A stretch of DNA of 64,000 bases from Paraburkholderia elongata (GCF_013177735.1 NZ_WOEZ01000284.1:19831-83830), one strand, 5' to 3'. Counted from the first letter of the stretch, positions 45,823-55,276 are shown. Translations and numbers: made by a program. Notes: generated by a model from the sequence alone, not told the origin.

Positions 45823-46169
45823 GTCGCGTCTCCTGAATAGTGATGGCAAGTCCGACCCGGTCCACACACGATCTGGGCCGATTCGATCTTGGATAGGGTG
45901 TTGGATGTCACGTGTGCGAGTCCTGTTCCCGTTTTCGTTCCCGGGCACGGCCTGCGATACGCGTTTCTTTGGCACGCTGGCGGAACAGCCATGAGGAGCG
46001 CGACATGGCTGCGCAGCGTGGGGACGATATTGTCCAGGGAATGGGTGCTGGATCCGCGGGAAAGGCTGGTGGAATCAACGGGAAAGGCAGGAGGGGCGTG
46101 CCCCCGAAAGGGCACGGAAAAAGCGCGTATCGATTCCGGTCGTTGACAGGCCGCTGACGGGCCGTTGAC
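45823..46169. other. 347-nt intergenic region, presumed promoter of the sigma operon
   Basis: Between the DUF4142 start and the end of the ClC gene. No plausible coding frame. The three palindromes found elsewhere in this neighbourhood are not present here, so this operon is probably regulated separately. Confidence 0.55.
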
Positions 46170-47981
46170 TTAAGGAACCGGTGGGAAGTGCCGCTTGCCG
46201 GTGTGGACCCGCAAGCGCCGGAAGCGTTCTTTCTTGTGCTCTTCGTCGAAGTGGGCAAGAGACGGCTTGACCAGATCGCTGCGCGACACAATGCCGACCA
46301 GCTGCAACGTTTCGGCGTCCGCGACCACGGGCAAGCGTTCGAGACCGTGCACCGCCAGCCGCGTTGCGACGAGCCGGCAGGTTTCACTGGGCAATGCAAA
46401 GGTGGGGGAGCGGTGGCGCAACACGTCGGCGAGGCGCGAGTCGAGCGCATCCTCTGCCTTATCCTCACCATCGCGAATTTTTTCCAGCACCGCGCGATCG
46501 ACGACGCCCATCAGCACGCCTTCACGCACGACCGGATAGGCGCGATGTGTCTGCGTCGTGCCAAAGTACGTTGCCAGCGCTTCGCCCACGGACATATCGC
46601 CATCGATCGTTTCGACCGTACGCGACATCACCTCGTCGACGTGGTGGCGCTCAAGCGGATCGACTCCGTATTCCCGATAGATGTGATAACCGCGCCGGGC
46701 AATTTTCTCGGTCATGATGGAGCGCTTCATGACGACCGTTGCAAACCCGTGCGCGACCAGCGTCGCGGCGAGCAGCGGCAGCAATGCGTTGCTGTCGTGC
46801 GTCAGGCCGAAGGCGAACACGATTGCGGTCAAGGGCGCGCCTAACGTGGCGCCGAGCGTGGCCGCCATGCAGACGAGCGGCCACAGGGCAGGTTCGCCGC
46901 CCGGCAGCACGTGGCCGAACACGACGCCGAGCCCCGCGCCCAGCATGAGCAACGGAGCAAGGACACCGCCCGAGGTGCCCGAGCCCAGTGCCACGACCCA
47001 GATGATCGCCTTCACGACCAGGATCGACAGCGCGATCTGGATTGCAATGTGCTGGTGCAACAGATCGCCGATCACGTCGTAGCCGACACCTAGCGCGCGA
47101 GGTTCGAAAAAGCCGCCGATGCCGACGACGAGGCCGCCGAGCGCGGGCCACCACATCCAGTGGATGGGCAGCTTGCCGAATAGGTCTTCGGTCTTGTACA
47201 GTGCGGCTGACAGGCCCGATGCGAGCGCGCCGGACATTAGGCCCGCGATAACGCAGGACAGCAACGACATCGCACCGGGAGACATCGCACCGGGAGGCGC
47301 GGTCTCAAGCGGAAACAGCGGCCCCGTGCCGAAGAATGCCGCGCGCGCAAATCCCGCGACTGCGCACGCGAGGGCGACCGGCAGAAAACTGCGCGGGCGC
47401 CATTCGAACAGCAGCAGTTCGACCGCCAGCAATACGGCCGCCACCGGCGTGCCAAAGACGGCGGTCATGCCCGCCGCTGCGCCGGCAACCAGCAACGTCT
47501 TGCGTTCAGCTGAAGTGACCTTCACGCACTGCGCGATCAGCGATCCCAGTGCGCCGCCTGTCATGATGATCGGACCTTCTGCGCCGAACGGCCCGCCACT
47601 GCCGATCACAATGCCGGACGACAGGGGTTTGAGAATCGCCACTTTCGGCGACATGCGGCTCTTGCCGAACAGGATGGCTTCAATCGCCTCGGGAATGCCA
47701 TGCCCACGAATCTTCTCCGAACCGTAGCGGGCCATGAAACCGACGATAAGGCCGCCGATCGCAGGGATGACCACCACCCAGATACCCAATGTGTTGAGGG
47801 CCGGTGAGCGGTCCGCAAACGAAAATTGCTGGAAGAAAAACAGATTGGTGAACAGATGAATCAGGCTCAGCAGCACGAACGCCGCGAGCGTGCTGAGGAC
47901 TCCGATCCCCGCAGCGAGTGCGGAAATGCCTGGAAGCCGCGCGTTGATGGAAAAATCGCGCTTATGGGTATCGAGACTCAT
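46170..47981 (-). CDS. ClC-type chloride channel/antiporter with C-terminal CBS pair
   Basis: 603 residues. Ion-path motifs: GHGIPEAIEAI (usual GSGIP; Ser replaced by His), GPFGAEGPIIMTGG with the gating Glu retained, and GGVLAPLLMLGAGLG. Two CBS domains (VMSRTVETIDGDMSVGEALATYF; HRSPTFALPSETCRLVATRL) make up the last 150 residues. The gating Glu suggests Cl-/H+ exchange, but changes at the selectivity serine can favour nitrate. It lies 6 nt behind the MarR gene, clearly one operon. Confidence 0.88.
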   Translation of the reverse strand: MSLDTHKRDFSINARLPGISALAAGIGVLSTLAAFVLLSLIHLFTNLFFFQQFSFADRSPALNTLGIWVVVIPAIGGLIVGFMARYGSEKIRGHGIPEAIEAILFGKSRMSPKVAILKPLSSGIVIGSGGPFGAEGPIIMTGGALGSLIAQCVKVTSAERKTLLVAGAAAGMTAVFGTPVAAVLLAVELLLFEWRPRSFLPVALACAVAGFARAAFFGTGPLFPLETAPPGAMSPGAMSLLSCVIAGLMSGALASGLSAALYKTEDLFGKLPIHWMWWPALGGLVVGIGGFFEPRALGVGYDVIGDLLHQHIAIQIALSILVVKAIIWVVALGSGTSGGVLAPLLMLGAGLGVVFGHVLPGGEPALWPLVCMAATLGATLGAPLTAIVFAFGLTHDSNALLPLLAATLVAHGFATVVMKRSIMTEKIARRGYHIYREYGVDPLERHHVDEVMSRTVETIDGDMSVGEALATYFGTTQTHRAYPVVREGVLMGVVDRAVLEKIRDGEDKAEDALDSRLADVLRHRSPTFALPSETCRLVATRLAVHGLERLPVVADAETLQLVGIVSRSDLVKPSLAHFDEEHKKERFRRLRVHTGKRHFPPVP

Positions 47982-47987
47982 GGTGAC

Positions 47988-48401
47988 TCAAAAATCAATC
48001 TGGGGGACGTTAAAGGTGCCCTTGAGCGACTTCAGTTCGGCACGGTGCATCTCAGCAAGACGGGCAAGCACCTGTTCGCCTGCTTTCAACAAATGAACCT
48101 CGACCTGGCGGCGGTCGGTCTCGCTGACCTTTCTGCGGACCAGATCAAGCGCCTCACAGCGGGACACGAGCGCGACCACACCGTGATGCTGCGCCTGGAG
48201 CCGTTCCGCAAGCTCGCCGACGGTTGCCCAGTCGCGCTCCGGATAACCCTTGATATGCAGGAGCAGCAGATACTGCAAGGGTGTAATGCCCTCGCCCTGG
48301 GCGGCCTGCTCAGAAAAACGCTCGAAGCGCCGCATCTGGTAGCGAAACTCGGACAGTTGCTCGAAGTCCGCCTTGGTCAAGCCGCGCGCGAGTGTTTTCA
48401 T
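47988..48401 (-). CDS. MarR-family regulator
   Basis: 137 residues, winged helix (QYLLLLHIKGYPERDWATVGELAERLQAQHHGVVALVSRCEALDLVRR, then VSETDRRQVEVHLLKAGEQVL). Likely a repressor that senses a phenolic or redox signal and controls itself and the ClC gene. A near-perfect palindrome lies 30 nt before its ATG; related palindromes precede two other genes. Confidence 0.9.
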   Translation of the reverse strand: MKTLARGLTKADFEQLSEFRYQMRRFERFSEQAAQGEGITPLQYLLLLHIKGYPERDWATVGELAERLQAQHHGVVALVSRCEALDLVRRKVSETDRRQVEVHLLKAGEQVLARLAEMHRAELKSLKGTFNVPQIDF

Positions 48402-48431
48402 CGGAGTTCAGTGGCGAAATGGGTAAGGTGC

Positions 48432-48456
48432 AAATTATATCATGTCGTGATATTTG
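48432..48456. promoter_or_regulatory. MarR autoregulatory operator candidate, site 2
   Basis: ATATCA-5 nt-TGATAT is perfectly symmetric, flanked by CAAAT and TTG. It lies 30 nt before the MarR start codon. This is the best of the three sites and the one most likely bound by the product of the adjacent gene. Confidence 0.72.
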
Positions 48457-48490
48457 TGCCTGTATTCAACCCCGGTGACGGGGACAGTGG

Positions 48491-49708
48491 TTATGCCGCG
48501 CGTCGTTGCTGGGCGTAAGCCTGGCGATACAGCCCAGCGATGAGATCGGCCTGCGTGATCATTCCGGCGAGCCGCTGATTCGAGTCCAGAACCGGGATAT
48601 GGTGGTGGCCGTAGTTCGCGAACACCGGCACCAATTCGACGATCGGCGTCGTCGCGCCGACCGTATGAACGTCGACGTTCATCAGGGCGCCGACCAGCGG
48701 CGCCGGGGTGATACTGCGCCGGAACCAGCGTTGCACGGGGGACGACAGACCGGCTCCTTTGGTGAGCGCCCGTTTGTCGACAAGGTCGGCGCGGGTCACG
48801 ATGCCGATAACGTGCTGCCTCTCGTCCGTGACCGGGAGTGCCTTGATACGGCGCTGTTTCAGCAGACTCCATGCGGCGGAAGCTCTCGTGGTTGCCGACA
48901 CCGCGACCAGCGAGCGCGACATGATGTCCGCGCAGGTCAGTTCATTGAACGTGCGGGCGTAGGCCTGCAACTGAACATCGCGCAACAGGGATTCCAGATC
49001 GTCCGTGTCGATATCGAGCAATTCCCCACGCCGGCTCAGCACCGACTCGAGGTCCGCGCGTGTGAAACCTTCGTTCGCCGCTGCCGGGGCTGCCGTGCCT
49101 TTGCCCGAACTCTGGGCGACGTGAGGGTATCGATGCCCGGTAGCAGCGTGGTAGGCGATGGCCGCGCACAACAGCGCCACTGACTGGATCGCGATGGGTT
49201 CGGCCACAAAGCGGTAGCCCAGAGCGTGCACTGCTGGACCGCCAAGGACCGCGGTCAGGGCGACCGCGCCCGACGGGGGGTGAACACACCGCAGCGCAAA
49301 CATCGCACAAATCGCCAGCGCGACAGCCAAGGCGGCGGCGCCCACCGGATCGGCGATCCAGCTTGCACAGGCAACGCCGACCGTCGCGGAGACGATATTG
49401 CCGCCGATGATGGACCACGGTTGCGCAAGCGGACTGGCAGGCACCGCGAACAGCAGCACGGCCGAAGCGCCCATAGGAGCCACGAGGAGCGGAATGTTTG
49501 CTGCCGGTCCGAGAAGGACGTGCATTGTCCCGCCGGTGAACGCAATCCCAAGCAATGCGCCGAGACACGATCTGAAGCGTTCTGGCCACCGGACGGCAAT
49601 GGGATGGGGGGCAAAGCTGGAAAACCAGCGGATGAGAGCGTGGCGGGACAAGGTTCTGATAGGAAAGTGGGGTGTATCACGTAGGACGGCCCCACACCTT
49701 ATGGGCAA
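48491..49708 (-). CDS. HPP family membrane protein with C-terminal CBS pair
   Basis: 405 residues. About four to five membrane helices in the first 180 residues with the family signature CVHPPSGAVAL and GASAVLLFAVP; a linker; then two CBS domains (DIMSRSLVAVSATTRASAAWSLL; GALMNVDVHTVGATTPIVELV). HPP proteins of chloroplasts and cyanobacteria transport nitrite; the CBS pair suggests nucleotide gating. The first in-frame initiator is TTG 49708; a later TTG (49658 region) is possible. A palindrome like that of the MarR gene lies 33 nt ahead. Confidence 0.85.
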   Translation of the reverse strand: MPIRCGAVLRDTPHFPIRTLSRHALIRWFSSFAPHPIAVRWPERFRSCLGALLGIAFTGGTMHVLLGPAANIPLLVAPMGASAVLLFAVPASPLAQPWSIIGGNIVSATVGVACASWIADPVGAAALAVALAICAMFALRCVHPPSGAVALTAVLGGPAVHALGYRFVAEPIAIQSVALLCAAIAYHAATGHRYPHVAQSSGKGTAAPAAANEGFTRADLESVLSRRGELLDIDTDDLESLLRDVQLQAYARTFNELTCADIMSRSLVAVSATTRASAAWSLLKQRRIKALPVTDERQHVIGIVTRADLVDKRALTKGAGLSSPVQRWFRRSITPAPLVGALMNVDVHTVGATTPIVELVPVFANYGHHHIPVLDSNQRLAGMITQADLIAGLYRQAYAQQRRAA

Positions 49709-49741
49709 ATCCTCACGAAGCGAAAGAACATGTCGTCATGA

Positions 49742-49762
49742 TTATATTTCATTGTGATATAA
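49742..49762. promoter_or_regulatory. MarR-type operator candidate, site 3
   Basis: TTATATTT-5 nt-TGATATAA; the outer six positions of each arm pair and the spacing equals sites 1 and 2. It lies 33 nt upstream of the HPP gene's start. Weaker symmetry than site 2. Confidence 0.58.
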
Positions 49763-49849
49763 AAATACGGTCCGGCTCGTCGCGATCTGACAGAAAAGCG
49801 CTGATCAAGGGGGCAGACTAATTCCGCGTCTGGCGCAGAAATGGCGCGC

Positions 49850-50281
49850 TTACGCGCCTGCGGACGCTTCCAGTTCTGCAAGACGCTTGCGCAGCAAGCG
49901 ATCTTCCTGGAAGCGGCTGGTCTCGTCGCGGATCACGGCGACGATGCCGGTGAGTTCGTTTTGCGGCGAACGCAGCAACGCAACCGTAAAGGCAATCGAT
50001 AGCGACCGCCCGTCCTTATGCACGGCGGGGACACGCAGCACGTCGTTGCCATAGCGGGTTTCGCCCGTTGCCATGGTCTTGTGATAGCCGTCCCAATGAC
50101 GGCCGCGCAAACGTTCGGGAATGATCAGATCCAGCGACTTACCCAGTGCCTCGCTTTGCGTAAAGCCGAACATGCGTTCGGCCCCGGGGTTCCACAATGT
50201 GATGCTGCCGCCGGCATCGGAGATGATGATCGCGTCGCCGATCGCGTTGACGAGTTGCTCGAAGTCGATAGCGCTTTGCAT
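49850..50281 (-). CDS. stand-alone PAS-domain protein
   Basis: 143 residues, a single PAS domain (FEQLVNAIGDAIIISDAGGSITLWNPGAERMFGF) with PAC motif (GIVAVIRDETSRFQEDR) and a short helical tail, no kinase, cyclase or HTH. Could be a sensor subunit that acts by binding another protein. It follows the oxalate operon by 116 nt on the same strand, separated by a hairpin. Confidence 0.85.
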   Translation of the reverse strand: MQSAIDFEQLVNAIGDAIIISDAGGSITLWNPGAERMFGFTQSEALGKSLDLIIPERLRGRHWDGYHKTMATGETRYGNDVLRVPAVHKDGRSLSIAFTVALLRSPQNELTGIVAVIRDETSRFQEDRLLRKRLAELEASAGA

Positions 50282-50347
50282 GGTGCTCCCCGAATGTGAA
50301 AACGCGGATCCTTGAATTAGATACAGCGCCAGCGAAGGATGCCATAT

Positions 50348-50379
50348 CCGCGGACCCGAGCATACACACGGGCCCGCGG
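50348..50379 (-). terminator. hairpin behind the oxalate operon
   Basis: An 11-pair stem (CCGCGGACCCG against CGGGCCCGCGG, one mismatch) with a 10-nt loop, positioned 19 nt after the formyl-CoA transferase stop. No T run follows on the minus strand, so it may be an mRNA stabiliser or weak terminator before the PAS gene. Confidence 0.42.
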
Positions 50380-50397
50380 CGCGGCACCGTTAAACCG

Positions 50398-51648
50398 TTA
50401 AACCGCTTTGACTTCGCGCAGGTTGAAGATGTCCTGCTTGCTGTAGCCAAGGCTCGCCAGCACTTCGTCAGTGTGCTCGCCGAGCAGCGGCGACGCGGTG
50501 ACTTCCGGCTTCATGTCCGAGAACTTGATCGGACTGCCGACCGTCAGATACGAGCCGCGCTTCTTGTGCGGCACTTCGACGATGGTGCCGCTCGCGCGCA
50601 ACGACGGATCGTTCGCGAGCTCCTTCATCGTCAGCACCGGCGCGCACGGAATGTCGAACTTGCGCAGGATATCCACCGCTTCGAATTTGGTCTTGTCGGC
50701 GAGCCACGCTTCGATGGTGTTGAAGATGTCGAAGATGTGCGGCTGACGCGCTTCGGCAGTCTTGTAGGCCGGGTCGTCGATCCACTCGGGTTTGCCGAGC
50801 GCCTTGCAGATCGGCTCCCATGCATGGCCCTGGATCGTGAAGTAGATGTACGCGTTCGGATCCGTTTCCCAGCCCTTGCACTTGAGCACCCAGCCCGGCT
50901 GACCGCCGCCGCCCGCATTGCCGCCGCGCGGCACCACATCGCTGAATTCGCCGTGTGGGTACTGCGGATATTCCTCGAGATAACCCACGCGCTCCAGCCG
51001 CTGCTGGTCACGCAGCTTCACGCGGCACAGGTTCAGCACGCTGTCCTGCATCGACACTGCGACCTTCTGGCCTTTGCCGGTTTTGTCGCGCCCCAGCAGC
51101 GCGGTCAGAATGCCGATTGCCAGATGCATGCCGGTGTTGCTGTCGCCGAGCGCCGCGGCGCTGATGGTCGGCGGACCGTCCCAGAAGCCGGTGGTGGACG
51201 CCGCGCCGCCCGCGCATTGCGCGACGTTTTCGTAGACCTTCAGGTCGTCGTAGTGATGGCCGTCGCTGAAGCCCTTCACCGAAGCGACGATCATCTTCGG
51301 GTTGAGTTCGTTCAGACGCTCCCATGAAAAGCCCATCCGGTCCAACGCGCCCGGGCCAAAATTTTCGACCAGCACGTCAGATTCGCGGATCAGCTTTTCG
51401 AGTACTTCCTTGCCTTCGGGTTTTTTCGTGTCCAACGTCAGCGACTTCTTGTTGCTGTTAAGCATGGTGAAGTACAGCGCGTCGGCGTCAGGGATGTCGC
51501 GCAACTGGTTGCGCGTGACGTCGCCCGAACCCGGTCGTTCAACCTTGATCACATCGGCGCCGAACCAGGCGAGCAACTGGGTGCACGCGGGGCCGGCCTG
51601 AACGTGGGTGAAGTCGATGATCTTGATGCCTTCGAGAGGTTTGCTCAC
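50398..51648 (-). CDS. frc: formyl-CoA:oxalate CoA-transferase
   Basis: 416 residues, class III CoA-transferase. Catalytic Asp169 (ALGDSNTG) matches the residue used by the Oxalobacter enzyme, and the N-terminal GIKIIDFTHVQAGPACTQLLAWFGADVIKVERPG is family-typical. It loads CoA onto oxalate using formyl-CoA. GTG start at 51648 with GGAGA upstream. Third gene of the oxalate operon. Confidence 0.95.
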   Translation of the reverse strand: MSKPLEGIKIIDFTHVQAGPACTQLLAWFGADVIKVERPGSGDVTRNQLRDIPDADALYFTMLNSNKKSLTLDTKKPEGKEVLEKLIRESDVLVENFGPGALDRMGFSWERLNELNPKMIVASVKGFSDGHHYDDLKVYENVAQCAGGAASTTGFWDGPPTISAAALGDSNTGMHLAIGILTALLGRDKTGKGQKVAVSMQDSVLNLCRVKLRDQQRLERVGYLEEYPQYPHGEFSDVVPRGGNAGGGGQPGWVLKCKGWETDPNAYIYFTIQGHAWEPICKALGKPEWIDDPAYKTAEARQPHIFDIFNTIEAWLADKTKFEAVDILRKFDIPCAPVLTMKELANDPSLRASGTIVEVPHKKRGSYLTVGSPIKFSDMKPEVTASPLLGEHTDEVLASLGYSKQDIFNLREVKAV

Positions 51649-51674
51649 TTTGCTATCTCCGTGTTTGCTCAGGA

Positions 51675-53417
51675 TTACTTTTTCATCGCCGCGCTTTGCG
51701 GATTCAGATTGGTCAGGCGGCCGCTTTCGGTGCCGGCCGCTTCATCGATGACGGCATTGATCAAGGTCGGCTTGCCCGATGCGATCGCTTCGAGCAGTGC
51801 CGTCGTCAGTTCTTCCGGTGTGGTCGCGTTGTAGCCGACACCGCCGAACGCCTCGATCATCTTGTCGTAACGCGCACCCTTCACGAACACGGTCGGCGCG
51901 ACGTCCTTGCCGCCGGTTGGGTTCACGTCGGTGCCGCGATACACGCCGTTGTTGTTGAATACGATCGTGCAAACCGGCAGGTCGTAACGGCAGATGGTTT
52001 CGAGTTCCATGCCGCTGAAGCCGAACGCGCTGTCACCTTCGATCGCGACAACCGGTTTGCCGCTTGTCACCGCCGCGCCAATCGCGAAGCCCATGCCGAT
52101 GCCCATGATTCCCCACGTGCCGGAGTCGAAGCGCTTGCGCGGTTCGTACATGTCGATGATGCTGCGGGCGTAATCGAGGGTGTTCGCGCCTTCGTTGACG
52201 ACGTTGATGTCCGGGCGCGTCTTCAGCACGTCCCGGATCGCGCGCAACGCGCTGTGGAAATTCATCGGCGACGGGTTCTTGTCGAGCGTGGCGGCCATCT
52301 TTGCGAGGTTCTTGCTCTTGCGCTCGGCGATCGCGCCAGTCCACTCGGCGCTCGGCTTCGCAAATCCCGCATCGAGGCCAGCGCGCAATGCCGCCACGCA
52401 CGAGCCGATATCGCCGATCACCGGCGCGGCAATCGCGACGTTGCTGTCGATTTCGGTCGGCGAAATATCGACCTGGACAAATTTCTTCGGCTCCGCGCCC
52501 CACGTCTTGCCCTTGCCATGCGAGAGCAGCCAGTTCAGACGCGCGCCGATCAGCACCACGACGTCGGCTTCCTGCAAAACGAACGAGCGGGCAGCCGACG
52601 CCGATTGCTCGTGCGTATCGGGCAGCAGACCCTTAGCCATCGACATCGGCAGGTACGGAATGCCGCTTTGTTCGACGAACGCGCGGATCTCCGCATCCGC
52701 CTGCGCGTACGCCGCGCCCTTGCCGAGCAAAATCAGCGGACGCTTCGCGCTCTTCAGCACATCGATCGCACGCTTGACCGATTCGGGCGCGGGCAACTGA
52801 CGCGGCGCGGCGTCGACCACTTTGACCAGCGACTGCTGCGCCTTCACAGCGTCGAGCGTTTGCGCGAGCAGCTTGGCCGGCAAGTCCAGATACACGCCAC
52901 CCGGGCGGCCCGACACCGCGGCACGAATCGCACGCGCCACGCCGATGCCGATGTCTTCCGCATGCAGCACGCGATACGCAGCCTTCGCATAAGGCTTCGC
53001 CGCATTCAACTGATCCATTTCTTCGTAATCGCCCTGCTGCAGATCGACGATTTCACGCTCACTGGATCCGCTGATCAGGATCATCGGAAAGCAGTTGGTG
53101 GTCGCGTTCGCAAGCGCCGTCAGGCCGTTCAGGAAGCCGGGCGCGGACACGGTCATGCAGATGCCGGGCTTCTGCGTCATGAAGCCGGCAATCGCCGCCG
53201 CGTTGCCCGCGTGCTGTTCATGACGAAAACCGATGAAACGCATCCCTTCCGCTTGTGCGAGCCGCGCGAGGTCCGTGATCGGAATGCCGACAAGACCAAA
53301 GATGGTGTGGATGTCGTTCAGTTTCAGCGCGTCGATGACGAGATGAAATCCGTCGGTCGTCTCGGTTGCCTGTTGCTTCGAGGTAGCGTCTTGTGTGGGC
53401 CTATCGGCTTCTGCCAT
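51675..53417 (-). CDS. oxc: oxalyl-CoA decarboxylase
   Basis: 580 residues, ThDP enzyme. GFRHEQHAGNAAAIAGF carries the glutamate that activates ThDP; GDSAFGFSGMELETICRYDLP and NNNGVYRG form the ThDP/Mg site. It converts oxalyl-CoA to formyl-CoA and CO2, regenerating the donor for frc. RBS AAGGAG precedes ATG 53417. Lies 64 nt after the transporter gene and 26 nt before frc. Confidence 0.95.
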   Translation of the reverse strand: MAEADRPTQDATSKQQATETTDGFHLVIDALKLNDIHTIFGLVGIPITDLARLAQAEGMRFIGFRHEQHAGNAAAIAGFMTQKPGICMTVSAPGFLNGLTALANATTNCFPMILISGSSEREIVDLQQGDYEEMDQLNAAKPYAKAAYRVLHAEDIGIGVARAIRAAVSGRPGGVYLDLPAKLLAQTLDAVKAQQSLVKVVDAAPRQLPAPESVKRAIDVLKSAKRPLILLGKGAAYAQADAEIRAFVEQSGIPYLPMSMAKGLLPDTHEQSASAARSFVLQEADVVVLIGARLNWLLSHGKGKTWGAEPKKFVQVDISPTEIDSNVAIAAPVIGDIGSCVAALRAGLDAGFAKPSAEWTGAIAERKSKNLAKMAATLDKNPSPMNFHSALRAIRDVLKTRPDINVVNEGANTLDYARSIIDMYEPRKRFDSGTWGIMGIGMGFAIGAAVTSGKPVVAIEGDSAFGFSGMELETICRYDLPVCTIVFNNNGVYRGTDVNPTGGKDVAPTVFVKGARYDKMIEAFGGVGYNATTPEELTTALLEAIASGKPTLINAVIDEAAGTESGRLTNLNPQSAAMKK

Positions 53418-53481
53418 GATGTTTCTCCTTGGTCAGGGGGCGTTGTGGGATTCGTCGTGAGTTGCGCGCTCACGTTGTTAT

Positions 53482-54813
53482 TCATTCAGGCGAGCCGCCG
53501 GACGACGGCTGCAGCCGCGCTTCAGCGATGACCACGTCAGCTGGCGCGCTCGAATTTTCGATCCAGCGCTTTCTCATGGGTGCGAGGATGAACTTCGCGG
53601 ACACGGCTGCCGCGATCGATATCACCGCAGCCGAGATGAACACGGTGCTCCACCCGCCGTTCGCCGACAGCACCGAGGCGATCGGCACCAGCATCGACGC
53701 GGTACCCTTCGCGGTATAAAGCGTCCCTGCATTGGCCGCGGCGTATTTGCTGCCGAACGTGTCCGCGCAGGTCGCCGGGAAGATCGAGAAGATCTCGCCC
53801 CAGCACAGGAACACGGTGGCTGCGAAGAACATGAACGCGTATGGGTTGTGGCCGAACTGCATGAGTCCCAGCAGCGCGACGCCTTCGCCGAGAAAGATCA
53901 TGAACATGGTGTTTTCGCGGCCAATGCGGTCCGACAGAAAGCCGCATAGCGGACGCGTGAAGCCGTTGCACAGATTGTCGATCGACAGCGTCATCGTGAG
54001 CAGCGGCAGCGTGACGCCCAGCAGATTCACCGGCAGTTTGGCAAAGCCGTATTCCTTCGCGATCGGCCCTAGCTGCGCGGTCGCAATGATGCCGCCGGCC
54101 GCGACGAATACGAACATCAGATACAGCACCCAGAAGAGCGGCGAGCGGATCATCTGGCCGGGCGTGTAGTCGATCTTGCTTGCGACCACGCGTTTGGCCG
54201 CGACCGCGGTTACGGGCGGCTTCGGCCGTATCAGCATGGTGGCGAGCAGCAGAATAGAGACGCCCTGGAAAATGCCGAAGAACATGAACGTGTGCTCGTA
54301 GCCTGAGCGCTGAATCATGTTGGCGATCGGGATCACGGTGACGGCCGCGCCGGCGCCGAAACCTGCCGCGGTCAAACCGGCCGCGAGACCGCGCTTGTCC
54401 GGAAACCATTTGAGCGCCGTGCCGACACAGGTGCCGTACACGCAACCCGCGCCGACACCAGCGATGACTGCCGCAACGTATAGCTCCGCGAGACTGCTCG
54501 CATGCGCGTCGATGATCCAGCCGAGCGCCACGCACAGCGAACCGCCGATTACAACCGGGCGCGGCCCGAACTTGTCGACGAGCCAGCCTTCAACGGGTAC
54601 GAGCCAGGTTTCGGTGACGATGAAGATGGTGAACGCGGTCTGGATTGCCGCCTGGCCCCAATGGTGGGCATGGTCCATAGGTACGACGAACAGCGTCCAC
54701 GCATATTGCAGATTCGCGACGAGCCCCATGCACACGATGCCGATCGCCAGTTGCACCCAGCGGTGATGCCTGAACGCCGTACTGCCTCGCTGGGATACGT
54801 TGGAATGTCCCAT
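53482..54813 (-). CDS. oxlT: MFS oxalate:formate antiporter, OxlT-type
   Basis: 443 residues, twelve helices. VQLAIGIVCMGLVANLQYAWTLFVVPMD and YGTCVGTALKWFPDKRGLAAGLTAAGFG are typical of the OxlT family; the position before oxc and frc makes oxalate the likely substrate. Importing oxalate with formate export would let decarboxylation energise the membrane. AGGAG precedes ATG 54813. The symbol follows context and family, not a tested specificity. Confidence 0.87.
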   Translation of the reverse strand: MGHSNVSQRGSTAFRHHRWVQLAIGIVCMGLVANLQYAWTLFVVPMDHAHHWGQAAIQTAFTIFIVTETWLVPVEGWLVDKFGPRPVVIGGSLCVALGWIIDAHASSLAELYVAAVIAGVGAGCVYGTCVGTALKWFPDKRGLAAGLTAAGFGAGAAVTVIPIANMIQRSGYEHTFMFFGIFQGVSILLLATMLIRPKPPVTAVAAKRVVASKIDYTPGQMIRSPLFWVLYLMFVFVAAGGIIATAQLGPIAKEYGFAKLPVNLLGVTLPLLTMTLSIDNLCNGFTRPLCGFLSDRIGRENTMFMIFLGEGVALLGLMQFGHNPYAFMFFAATVFLCWGEIFSIFPATCADTFGSKYAAANAGTLYTAKGTASMLVPIASVLSANGGWSTVFISAAVISIAAAVSAKFILAPMRKRWIENSSAPADVVIAEARLQPSSGGSPE

Positions 54814-55276
54814 GTCTTTCGTCTCCTGTAGATTCCGTCGCGCTCGAGTGGCGCGTTGGACTTACGTGATCGAATCGCTTCATTGCCGGTTTGTTTGCGG
54901 GCAATGACGCGCCAGTGGTCGGCCAGAGGGAATTGCACTAACGAAAACCCTTACCCGTCGATCGCACGACAGCTGCGTAAAGGCGTTTGGCGTGGAGCGC
55001 GTCTGAGGAGATGCTGCGCGCGAACAGCGATAAGCGAAAGTTAAAACATTTTATGGTTTGTATTAGGCATACCTAATGGATGGGTTTGCCGCTTCTGACT
55101 GTGGGGTTGTGAGAAGCGCAATGCGGCTGTACAGAAATCCAGATTGGGTCGCAGGCACACCTGGAGGGGAGTGAATGTATAAACAAAACACTATCGTTTT
55201 TCGAAAAAACTTTAACTATTGTTTATTTGTGCGTCCTCCTATTCTTGATCATGCCATTTGCCTGAAGGAGACGACC
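54814..55276. promoter_or_regulatory. divergent control region of the oxalate operon with a 16-bp palindrome
   Basis: 463 nt between oxlT and a small rightward gene. AT-rich from about 55040 onward, unlike the flanks. At 55062-55077 lies ATTAGG-CATA-CCTAAT, symmetric at the arms, a probable operator. No regulator gene adjoins it. No credible coding frame in the region. Confidence 0.6.

Noticed and set aside
51696..53531. 611-residue ORF on the plus strand
   Set aside because: Exactly opposite the oxalyl-CoA decarboxylase gene, Arg-rich and featureless; a shadow frame.
55175..55276. Upstream extension of the 55277 gene
   Set aside because: AT-rich leader without RBS; the ATG at 55277 has a clear GAAGGAG.
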